From NCBI GenBank assembly GCA_028554755.1, contig JAPTOF010000025.1, positions 5,567,501 to 5,631,500 on the forward strand: a stretch of 64,000 nucleotides of DNA, written 5' to 3'. The notes beneath the pieces are model-generated. The model was given only the letters and a program-made list of their open reading frames with translations. It was not told the DNA's origin and ran no database searches. Shown here piece by piece: positions 1 through 9,173 of the stretch (the stretch's first letter is position 1; every line of letters starts with the position of its first letter). The position numbers and the translations under genes were made by a program. Origin of the DNA: Cordia subcordata (taxonomy: Eukaryota > Streptophyta > Magnoliopsida > Boraginales > Cordiaceae).

Positions 1-1200
1 TATTACTACGAATGCAAGTTATAAAATAGTTTTTCTCATTTTGCAATTTTCTATACAATCTTGCAAATTCATTAAAGGCATCATTTGTATGTGCAAGAAA
101 CATGACCTATGTAAACCTAGTATAGTCATCTACAACAACAAAAGTATATCTAGAACTACCTAGACTTGCCATAACAATTGGTCTAAACAAATCCATATGC
201 AACAATTGTAATGCCCTATTAGTTGAAACCTTATTGATAGATTTGAGAGAAGTTTTATGTTGTTTTCCTAAGTGACATACATCACAAACTTTGTTTTTTC
301 CAAACTTGAGTTTTGGCAAATCTCTAACAAGATTATGTTTTGACAAATTATTCAACAAACTCATGCTAGCATGCCTTAATCTTCTATGCTACAACCAAGC
401 ATTATCATGCAAAATCAATAAACATTTAACATGTTGGTTTTCAAGTTGATCAACCTCAACGGTATACACATTATCATTCTTACTAGCAACAAACAACACA
501 TTGTCACTACCACATTCGTGCATAATGCAATAAGAAGATTGAAATACCACTTTATGACCCTTAGCACATAATTGACTTATGCTAAGCAAATTAAACTTAA
601 GACCCTTTATAACCAAGACATCATGAATTGCAAAGGAGTCTTATTACCAATACTTCCTTTACCAATTATTTTTTCTTTGCTATTGTCCCCAAAGGTTACA
701 TCCCTATTTTTTGTTCCTTTTAACTCATAGAATAGGGATGGGATCCCCGTTATGTGCTTGGAACAACCATTATCCACTTCATCTTGTTATTTTTACTCAT
801 ATGGTATACCTACACACATGAAAGTCAAATAATTCTTTATTCTTGGGTCCCCAACACTTTGGAACCTTGACGTTAATATCTCTTTTTGGTCTTGATGACC
901 CATTTGAGTCTTTGCCAATGTGGGACATATGATCCTTTATCACGAAGTTTTCTATAGTGGCAACTGGTTGATATATGCCCTTTCTTCTCACAATAAGTGC
1001 AAGTGATATTTGACTTTTGGTAAAGTGAAGGAAGTGGGAGTGGAAGTAGAAGCCTTGACAAAATAAGTTTTCAAATATTGTTGTTTAATAGTTGGCTCAT
1101 AACCAATTCCACTCTTGTCAAAGGCAAGTTTTTGAGACCCGAGGAGTTTTTTGAAAATTCCCCTTCCCATTTGTAAACTTTTGAACAATGCCATTCAAAT
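1..1200 (-). pseudogene. Copia pol remnant: second zinc knuckle, protease edge, GAG-pre-integrase, integrase start
   Basis: Minus-strand blocks read in order. Near 1061-873 there is a CCHC-like motif (CTYCEKKGHISTSC). At 616-389 is the GAG-pre-integrase lead-in (GLKFNLLSISQLCAKGHK). At 364-107 comes CDVCHLGKQHKTS, the Cys pair of the HHCC zinc site, followed by the first integrase Asp in LLHMDLF and then VVVDDYTRFT. The blocks are in different frames. The protein matches 40406-41283 on the plus strand closely. The element continues off the left edge. Confidence 0.85.
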
Positions 1201-1399
1201 CCTCATTTTTCTTTTTCAAATCTTTCACTTTATTTTCCAATTTATCAATATTTTCAAGTAGGAAAGTGTTTTTCTTTTCTAAAATCTCCTATTCATCAAA
1301 AGCAAGCTTTAACTTTCTGTACATTTGTTTGTTTTTTTGATAAAGCTAGTGAAAAATCATCATGGAGTTTTGTAAATGCCTCCTTTAGCTCATCAAAAG

Positions 1400-2530
1400 T
1401 AAACCCCTCTACCTCTTCCTCACTAGATGAGCAATAACTGGATATAGAAGGTGAAGATTATACCTTATCCTCATTGGCCATGAGGCAAAAGTTGCCTGTC
1501 TCATGTTGCTTCTCCATGTCTTTTTCACTCTTGAAAGTGTGCCGAGTCGCCTTAAGTGCTTTGCCTTCCTTCTTCTTTGTAAGCCTTGGATAATTCGCCT
1601 TTATGTGTCGTAGCTTGTTACTATTGAAGCACTTTTACTCATCATTTCTCACTTCTTTTGGCTTCTTGGTTTCCTTGAGTTCTTTTCCCTTTCTCTTCAA
1701 ATTGTTGTTGGAAGAGACTTATTTCTTTATTCTTCTAAACTTCATGAATTTCTTGAAGTTCTGAGCAAGAAGTACTATCTCCTCATCTTCCAGGTCTTCC
1801 ACATCATGTTCATCTTCACTGGCTATATATTTTGATGCTATAAGTATGATAGACCTCTTCATCTTCTTATCTTCCTCTTCATGGTCTTTCGCCTGAAGAT
1901 CATGAGTTATAAGTGACCCAATAAGCTCATTAAGCTCCAATATCTTGAGACCTTTTGCTTCCTTGATGGCCATCACTTTGGGTTGCCATGACGGTGACAA
2001 GCTCCTTGGCACCCTCCTCACTTTCTCTACACTGGAATAATCCTTTCTGAGTTCCTTTAAGCTATTAGTAATTTCAACAAATCTAGAATACATTTGCTTA
2101 ACACTTTCATTAGGAAGCATCTTAAATAGTTCATATTTACGTACAAGCATAGCTATCCTAGATTCTTTTACTTGGCTAGTCCCTTCATAGTTTAGTTCTA
2201 GTTGGTCCCAAAATTTCTTGGCCAAAGTCCACCTTATTACCCTATCAAATTTGGTTACGTTCATGGCATGAAACAAGTAGTGTAAGGCCTTTTGATTTAG
2301 TTCAAACACTTTGATATCCTTATCATTCCATTCATTTTCGAGTTTAGGGACTCTTCTATCTTATTCCATTTTAGTAGGAAAAATAGGTCCATTTTCTATT
2401 ATCTTCTAAGCCCTATAATCATGTGATTGAATAAAAACCTTTATTCTCATTTTCCAAAAAACATAATTTGTGCCATCAAAAGGAGGTGCTTGTTTGATTG
2501 AAATGCCTTCCAAATTTGCTAATTATATTC
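1400..2530 (-). pseudogene. Copia gag remnant (left Sirevirus-type element)
   Basis: The longest open stretch is 2309-1719 (196 codons) and carries the UBN2-type gag core (FWDQLELNYEGTSQVKE, then MLVRKYELFKMLPNE). Upstream of it, to about 2515, the N-terminal gag motif PPFDGTNY can be read with interrupting stops. Downstream, at about 1640-1590, lies a degenerate zinc knuckle in which the second Cys reads Ser. It is homologous to gag at 38641-40296. Multiple stops make it non-functional. Confidence 0.85.
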
Positions 2531-2561
2531 TACTAGTTGTTAAACTATAGGTAGAATCCTA

Positions 2562-2574
2562 GCTCTCGATACCA
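2562..2574 (-). other. Primer binding site (tRNA-iMet type)
   Basis: Minus-strand TGGTATCGAGAGC lies two bases inside the LTR end. The plant initiator-methionine tRNA 3' end is complementary to TGGTATCAGAGC, so there is one extra or changed base. It fixes the orientation and the LTR boundary. Confidence 0.85.
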
Positions 2575-2576
2575 CT

Positions 2577-3970
2577 TGTTGGGGCAAATATCTTAAGGGG
2601 GAGGGGGTGAATTACGAAATTGACTAATTTTTGGAATAAAAAATTATTAATCAAAGCAAATAATTTCACTTAAGCAATTTAACAAACATAAAGCAATCAA
2701 ATATAGCAAGTAAGCTAAAGGTAAATAGAGTGAGAAAGAAAACAAATGATTTTTAGGTGGTTCGGCTTTGCCTATGTCCATCACCTAAGGATGTTCCCCT
2801 CAGGACTTGAACATCTCCACTATTGGATGCTTTTTCAAGACTTGCTAAAGCCCAAACTAAGTAATACACCTCTTTAAAACCCAACTTTAAAGAACCCAAG
2901 AGTCACACTTTTAGGATTTTCCCACATTCTTTCTTGCTATTTGAGATGTTCTCACTCTAATTCTAGCTCAAGAGTGTGTATACAACAATAAATGAAGTAA
3001 TCAGTGTGTAGTGTAGTACAACTTCTTGAAAGTAGATGCAGGAAGATGAAGCTTTTGAATGCATAGAGGGTCTCACAATAATAGCTCAATACTCTCAACA
3101 ATTAATGATATGAAAATGTTTTGCAAGCTTAGATCCTCTCTATTGAATGTTGAGAACGTGTATTTAAAGAGATTTTAAGAGTTGGGGCAATGGTAGGTGA
3201 GAAAGGAATGAAAAAATGGGTTGCAATAGTAAGAAAACGGCTTCAGCATTTATTGTTACAGAGCAGGCCGGGTGCCTAGCTAATCGACCGGCTAGTAGTC
3301 CAGCTTCGTACTCAAAGATTCTGACTAGGTCGAGCGCCTTAGTCGATCGACCAGCTAGGGGTCTGACTTTAGTCCTCAACATTTTGACAAGGCTGCGACC
3401 TTCCCGATCAGCCAGTCGACCAACAAGAGCTCTAACCACTCCAGAATGTCTAGAATCAAAGCCAAACAAATTTAAAAAACATTTAACTCAAAATCAAAGC
3501 ATTTTAGCAAGTCCCAACCAACTCCAAGAATGTTTTTCAAGACCTAATGAATCTCAAAACCATGCCAACACATTTGTTTGAAATTTTCCAAGTATTTATG
3601 CAATGAAAACAAGATTTCAAAACGTAAGCCATTGCCTATATGAATTTTAAAGCAAAGTATGTAATGAAAAGATGAAAGATTTGAGCTATTACGACGAACC
3701 TAAGGCTATTCACAAGAAGCATTATACCAGTACCCCTTATGACATCTCGTCTCCTTCTTATGACTCCTCATCTTTTTCTTTTTCATGCTTAAGCTTTAAT
3801 TTTGGATAAGCACTCTTCAGATAATCATGGCTCAAGTATAACACCTTTTATTACTTCCAAGCACCTATCTTAATATATGTAATCAAGCTCACAAGATACT
3901 TTAGTAATTAAGACATAATTTACATCATCAAAATCATTAAGACATTATAATATGCAATATTAAGCCAACG
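2577..3970 (-). repeat. 5' LTR of the left Sirevirus-type element
   Basis: On the minus strand it ends in CCCCAACA at 2577, two bases before the primer site. Its start near 3970 aligns with the first bases of the LTR at 37327 (shared TTTTGATGATG about 35-50 bases in). Between about 3250 and 3430 it holds three degenerate copies of the GTCGAC/ATCGACCGGCT palindrome found in the LTRs of the 37-47 kb element. The open reading frames on both strands here (3164-3581) are by-products of this GC-richer patch, not genes. Confidence 0.8.
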
Positions 3971-4368
3971 TGCTAAAATTGCTTATTTGTAATGAAAAAT
4001 TAATCATTGAAATATAATCTAATAGGAAAATATATACGAAAAATTATTATGAGAATAATTTTAAACAAAAGAAAAGAAGAGAAAAAATTAAAGGGGACCT
4101 ATAAAAGAATTTTCGAAAACTTTTTATACACAAATATAGATTTTTTCAACATATGGGAGGGGTCGGGGCCCCCTAGTTCTGGTTCTACTCCAGAATAATC
4201 ACCTACAATATTCATATGCAACACACGCTTCAAGGTAACTATTAGTCATTGATAGATTACAATATCAATTATTACATCACTGAAATGTATAAAATAACAA
4301 TTATTCTAACAAATATGATGCTTGATCAAACGATATCTCAAGCGGGCTCCTTGGTAATCAACACTGTT

Positions 4369-4790
4369 TTAGTGCATGTGAATTACCATAATTGTCACAT
4401 TTAGCTCATGGATCATATCGGCCACAGGTCCTTGTTTCTTTGGTGCATTTCTAATAGATTTACCATGGTGTTGAAACTTCTTTGAGTGTCCTTTTCTCTT
4501 GTTATCTTTCTTTTGGCGATGGTGATGTAGTATGCATGATTCTGCCACCAAGGCTGTCTCATGCATTTTCTAAAAATTGCGGAGTTGATGTATTTGAACC
4601 CTCTCCTCGATATCTTGTCTCAAACCATGTCTAAACTTCTTTGCAATCATATGATGGCGCATATCTCGCCAAGCTCTAAAACTTATCACAGTATTACTCC
4701 ATAAACAAATCTCTTTGTCGAAAATTCATAAATTCTGCTACTTTTTGATCCTTGAAGATGAGAGAAATTGGGCAAGTCCCAACTTTAATA
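4369..4790 (-). pseudogene. Ty3/Gypsy gag fragment
   Basis: Minus-strand translation gives VAEFMNFRQRD, then RYAPS, then FRHGLRQDIEERVQ, then ETALVAE. This is the order seen in the Retrotrans_gag domain of plant Gypsy elements (FLRGLRPD and the following ALIAE-like motif). Stops interrupt it, and no protease, RT or LTR is next to it. It is an isolated, decayed scrap between the Sirevirus LTR and the MITE. Confidence 0.6.
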
Positions 4791-4950
4791 CCATATTAAG
4801 AATTATTGAGGTTTTCATTAAAAAAAAGTCAATTGGTCAATTAAAAAAATGATCTAGGACCTTATATGGTGAATTTAAGATTTGTAATTTTTTTTTTTTC
4901 ATATAAGAGTGTATATTCCTTTTCTCTTTTTGATGAAAAGGAGGCTAAGA

Positions 4951-5379
4951 GGGTGTTTGGCTTTGCTTTTCTTTGAGTTGCTTATAAGTAGGTTTTTTTA
5001 TGTTTATAAGCAAATAATAAATAAGCAAGGACATGTTTGTGTGAAATGTGTTTATAAGCTATTGGTATGTTTGACAGATATATGTTTATAAGTAGTAATA
5101 TTTTTTAAAGAGACCAAAAAGGGACCTTTAATTAATTAAAAAATAATTGTCTTTTGTTTTAAAGAGGTATAAATATAATTTTATTTGATCAACTCATACT
5201 AAAAAAATAATAAAAAATTGGGAGGGTGGTGCTTTTTTTTTGCTTATAAGCATAATTTGTCAAACGGGGTAAATTTTTTTTTTTCCTACTTTTTCTTTCA
5301 TTTTTTTGAAAACCATCCCTGATCCTATTTTCTACTTATAAACAAATTTGACCAATTATATAAGCACTTCCAAACACCC
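4951..5379. mobile_element. hAT-like MITE, about 430 bp
   Basis: It starts GGGTGTTTGG and ends CCAAACACCC, a perfect 10-bp terminal inverted repeat. Weaker inverted similarity continues inwards (CTTATAAGTAG against CTACTTATAA). There is no coding capacity and the interior is AT-rich. The ends match hAT-type MITEs of eudicots. I do not see a clean 8-bp target duplication, so the superfamily is inferred from the termini only. Confidence 0.65.
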
Positions 5380-5615
5380 TTTAACACTAACTACACGATA
5401 ATTCTCAAGGACGCAGCCAATTTAAACTACTATCTTCCTCCAACGTCATCGAACATGAAATAACCAATAACAAAAAACCAAACAAAGATGATCCTTTTAC
5501 GGTTCAAAAAATAATTTTTGAAATTGGCCTAGTTGTCATCAATGTTCGTGTGCATGCCACATGCCGTTGACCTGCATGTGGTACAAACAAACAAGACAGA
5601 AAAAGCAACACAAGA

Positions 5616-5674
5616 CACGTGTATAGAAACCCAAATACGCCGAGGTAAAAACAGTAGCAGCGCATGAACACGTG
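5616..5674 (+). promoter_or_regulatory. Paired G-boxes upstream of the VIT-family gene
   Basis: Two CACGTG hexamers (5616-5621 and 5669-5674) lie about 140-200 bp before the ATG at 5814. RY-type CATGCA/TGCATG elements occur nearby (around 5552 and 5687) and a W-box core TTGACC at about 5567. bZIP and bHLH factors, including iron-response bHLHs, bind G-boxes in plants, so abscisic-acid, seed or iron control is plausible but is inference. No convincing TATA box is visible between the G-boxes and the ATG. Confidence 0.45.
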
Positions 5675-5813
5675 TAAACCCCGCTCGCATGCAAGGTGAC
5701 ACAACATCCCATGGTGATGACACCCTTCTCCTTTTTCACCATCGTAAAGTAGAGCATGACATTTGCAGTAAAACAGGAGAAAGAACGCTCATAGGCTGAA
5801 CACAAAGTTAAAA

Positions 5814-7578
5814 ATGGCTCAAAACAACACCACCCCCTTGCTTGGATCCGCCATTAATGGAGAATTGGAGAAAGGCAGAAAGTCTGAGAGACCAAAGGAG
5901 CCATGGAAAGGAGAGTTTGTAAAGAGCATTGTGTACGCAGGGCTTGATGCTATCGTCACCTCTTTCTCTCTCATTTCTTCCATCTCAGCTGGCCGTCTCT
6001 CTTCCGGTAATATTTTAACTTCTTTATTTTATCAATGTCTGAGTATCGAATTTCGAAAGGCTTACGATTGATTTCATCAATGGTCGTCTTAAGAAATTTT
6101 GTTATGGTCATAATCATATGTACAGATATTCATCTCCCCAGAATAAAGCAAACCAATCCTAGTTGATTCTATAAGAGTCACATGGTTTTGATTAGAATTA
6201 AAATTTAGTAGGTTAAAAAGCGTTAATTGATTTTTTAAGCTGAAAATACCCCCATGTTTAAAAAAGGAACTTGTAATGAACCTTATTTACAACTTGGATG
6301 CTAAAACGAGGCACATGTATATACATCGTGTTTTATTAATTTGCAGGTGATGTTTTAGTGTTGGGATTTGCTAACTTGGTGGCTGATGGAATTTCAATGG
6401 GGTTTGGGGATTTCGTGTCGAGCAGCACAGAGAGGGATGTGGCAACTAAGGAGAGATCGGTGACGGAGTGGGAGGTTACCCACCATCCGCGACCTCAACT
6501 ACAGCAATTGCTTCGACAATATCAAGCTCTGGGAATGCATGTCAATGATGCGACCACAGTTACGTTACTTCATCTATTTCTGTTAATCTTGTCATATATA
6601 TAAGGTTAAATTGCATGAAACTCCCCTTTTTCTCTCTATAGTTTCAAAATAAGTGCGAACACCTCTTTAAGGGGCATATGTGCTACAAATTTTTTTAGGG
6701 CCAGAAAAGATCCCGTGCCTATTTATGGGCGCATGTGGGGTATACATTTTAAACGCACATGGGTTTCGTGCCTATTTTGAAACTACAAGTTTAGTGCAAT
6801 TTACTCTATATATAATTATCCTATATATAAAAATGGTCATTGTACTCTTAATATTGTTGTTGTGCTTTGTGTTAAGCACAATAAATAAATGTACTAATAT
6901 CCTCTCTACAAACCTAGGCTTTTAGATGAAGTGGTAGCTCCAATATGGTATTAAAGCCTAAAAAACAAAGTCATAAGTTCGGAACTCACCGTCACTCATT
7001 AAAATAAAATTAAAATTAATCACGTGCAAGGCTCTAAACAAATTACGCCTGCACGTGAAGGGCATGTTAAGTATAATAAATACACCAATATCCTCTGTAC
7101 AAGCTTAAGTTATTAAATGAGGTGGTACTTCCAATACTTTGTACGTTGAGACATATATTTGACATAATCATTTTTACTAAATGCATCTTATTAGGTGGTG
7201 AACATATTTGCAAAGTACAACGATATATTAGTAGATGAAAAGATGGCAGCTGAGAAAGGGATGCTGCCTTCGGAGGAATCTGAAAAGCCATGGAAGAACG
7301 GCCTCATCACTTTTGCAGCATTTATCATGTTTGGATGTGCGCCTCTTTTGGCATTCATCGTCCTCAAGCCGTTCACTCACAACGAAACCCACAAGTTTAT
7401 CGGCGCCTGCGTGCTTTCGGGGCTAGCCCTGGCCCTTCTGGGGGTCGCAAAGGCCAAGGTTGCAAGCCAGAACTATCTAGTCTCTATGGCAATCACTGTG
7501 TTCAATGGGGCAATTGCTGGTGCAGCTGCTTATCTCATCGGTTGGACACTCCGAAACGTGGCGGGCTTGGAAGACTAA
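5814..7578 (+). CDS. VIT/CCC1-family membrane transporter (membrane protein of ER body-like), 3 exons
   Basis: Exons are 5814-6006, 6347-6558 and 7195-7578, giving 262 residues. Both introns are GT-AG and the frame closes exactly (193+212+384 nt); a Gly codon is split over intron 1. The protein has the VIT plan. Helix 1 is at about 38-57 (YAGLDAIVTSFSL). Helix 2 is at about 67-87 and holds the conserved ADGISMGFGDFVSS motif. An acidic loop with Glu and Arg residues (STERD, KERSVTEWE) spans about 88-165, where VIT proteins bind metal. Helices 3-5 lie at about 176-198, 206-227 and 231-253. The family moves Fe2+ or Mn2+ out of the cytosol into vacuole or ER-derived bodies. The closest plant group by motif is the MEB-like proteins rather than VIT1 itself. 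The ATG context AAAAATGGC suits a plant start. It appears intact. Confidence 0.88.
6870..7136 (+). mobile_element. 267-bp miniature LTR retrotransposon (TRIM/SMART class) in intron 2 of the VIT gene
   Basis: Two direct repeats, 6870-6945 (76 bp) and 7065-7136 (72 bp), both start TGTTAAG and end CTCCAATA or TTCCAATA. Directly after the first is TGGTATTAAAGCC (6946-6958), close to the tRNA-iMet primer site TGGTATCAGAGCC. Directly before the second is a purine-rich GTGAAGGGCA. The element is flanked by a perfect 5-bp duplication CTTTG (6865-6869 and 7137-7141). There is no room for coding. This fits a TRIM at the smallest end of the size range. It lies wholly inside the intron and leaves the splice sites untouched. 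Confidence 0.85.
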
Positions 7579-7870
7579 CTTCTTATTAACTCACAAACGA
7601 AAGCTAATATATATGTACTCATAACATATATATGATGTATATAACCCTCTGTGATATACTGAAGATGCATCTTTCATAAGGTTGCATTTTCGTAAAACAC
7701 TAGGCTATGTCGTCCATTTTACCCTAAACATAGAAGAGTTCATTTTGGGACACCAAAACTAGAATTGAGCTCTTCAGTAATGGCTTTTCTCTGTGAAGCC
7801 AATTGACATGGTTTGATCTACAAGAGAAAGAGAGGAGTTAATTCCTACAGGCTATGCACAAGAAGGTTTT
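7579..7870. other. 3' flank of the VIT gene
   Basis: AT-rich sequence with TATATA runs at 7606-7640, presumably 3' UTR and terminator region. I see no canonical AATAAA and no other feature. Confidence 0.4.
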
Positions 7871-7975
7871 CTTTTTTTTTTTTTTTTTTGGTTAAACCTC
7901 ACTTTATGAGATTGAGCTCAGGACCTCACGCTTGGACGAGATAGTCTCAATCACTTGAGTAAAAGAAACTTGTTG
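7871..7975 (-). mobile_element. tRNA-derived SINE-like sequence with A-tail
   Basis: On the minus strand it reads an A-box-like CTCAAGTGATTGAGAC, then a B-box-like GGTCCTGAGCTCAATCTC, and ends in a long poly-A tract (the T run at about 7872-7890 on plus). That order is the hallmark of tRNA-derived SINEs. It is short (about 100 bp) and target duplications are not clear. Confidence 0.5.
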
Positions 7976-8114
7976 TATCATATGGGATGAGTTCTCCGGT
8001 GTCTAGAATCGATGAATCAAATACATGAATCTCGGCTGAGTAAAAAAAGCTTGTTGTATCATATGGGATGAGTTCTCTGGTGTCTGGAATCGATGAATCA
8101 AATACATGAATCTC
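7957..8114. repeat. Tandem duplication, 81-bp unit, two copies
   Basis: Unit 1 (7957-8037) and unit 2 (8038-8114) begin GAGTAAAA and share TTGTATCATATGGGATGAG and GAATCGATGAATC with only a few differences. Unit 1 starts at the head of the SINE-like sequence, so the duplication includes its first bases. Confidence 0.85.
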
Positions 8115-8502
8115 AAAACCTACTGGCGATTTTACTGTGTATATTTATTGTAGAGGGCTGTATAGTCATTCACATTGGGAGGACATCATACTTGTGTTTA
8201 TTGTCAATAACAAACAACATAAGATATAACTTGGTTCACAAAAGGCATTTCAGGTACCCTTGATTTAATACTTAATTCACATAAAAGCATTTTTTGGTTT
8301 CCTTTTTGCCAGACCACTTCTAAAAATTACTTCCTCAATTGATAATGTCAGTCCTAGTGCCCACTGATCCCGGTGCGCAAGCTGATATGCAATCTTTGTC
8401 TTATACTCGTATAAATCTTCGTTTGATGATCTACCTGAATTCTTCTAACATTTGATGATCTACCCACCCCTTGTGGAGACTTCTGACCATCGAAAGGTCA
8501 GT

Positions 8503-8900
8503 CTCTCACATAGCATGAGACCTATACGGAACAGACGTTTAGCCTGGAGACATAGGGACATACAGACAGACATTAGCCTCGGATCTTATATAAACTGACG
8601 TTAGTTATTGCACGAACCGTATGACCAAATGTTACCATACTAACTAGTAACTAGTAACCCTTATTAACGATTAATGAGAATGTGGCTCGCACTATGTGAG
8701 ACACCCATACGGATGGACGTTTAGCCTAGGGATTTGCATAAACGAACATTATTTATCGTATGAACCAACATTACCACAGTAACTAATAACTAATAACCCT
8801 TAACGACAAATGGGAACTTAGCTCCCACTATGTGAGACTACCAAACAAACAGACGTTGTGCCCGGGGACTCAAAAAAGAACATTGGTCATCGTATAAACG
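8503..8900. repeat. Degenerate tandem repeat, three units of about 140-180 bp
   Basis: Three blocks begin at about 8503, 8686 and 8822. Each has a CTC-CACTATGTGAGAC-like core followed by ACGGA-CAGACGTTTAGCC and GGGGAC-like sequence, then TAACTA(G/A)TAAC and CCTTA(A)CGA. The units have diverged and have uneven spacing. There is no coding potential. The rest of 8115-9173 is unique, AT-rich sequence with no recognised feature. Confidence 0.6.
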
Positions 8901-9173
8901 AAAATGTATATGCGTTTAGCAAAGCGGGAGGATTTTTATAACATTCGTATTAGGCATTCAAAATCCTATCAAGTAATCAACAAGCCCATAAAAGGAGTTT
9001 TTGAAGCAACGAGTGCATTTCACTAGGTCAAAAAGTCAGACTAGAGTAATCTATGCATGAGTAACGCATTGAAGCATCAAAATTCAGTTCATAATTTTAC
9101 TCAACACACACAGCAGTAACTTTCACAGTTCTCTTATACAAGAATTCGAGCATTGACCTCTGTCAAAGGTAAA

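Larger units (their letters stand above)
1..3970 (-). mobile_element. Sirevirus-type Ty1/Copia retrotransposon, 5' half, cut by window edge
   Basis: Read on the minus strand the order is LTR (3970-2577), primer binding site (2574-2562), gag, then pol up to the integrase core at position 1. The encoded gag, zinc-knuckle region and integrase closely resemble those of the plus-strand element at 37327-47093, so both belong to one family. That family is Sirevirus-like by its long LTR (1.39 kb here), initiator-Met tRNA primer site and long gag. Every coding block carries stops and frame changes, so this copy is dead. The 3' half lies outside the window and its target duplication cannot be tested. 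LTR termini have decayed: the expected TG start reads CG at 3970-3969. Confidence 0.9.

Noticed and set aside
3164..3581. Overlapping open frames on both strands (101 and 121 codons)
   Set aside because: They lie within the LTR of the left Sirevirus element, over the GC-richer palindrome patch, and have no homologous domain.
5504..5805. Overlapping minus-strand open frames upstream of the VIT gene
   Set aside because: Cys-rich nonsense peptides antisense to the promoter; no family resemblance and no splice support.
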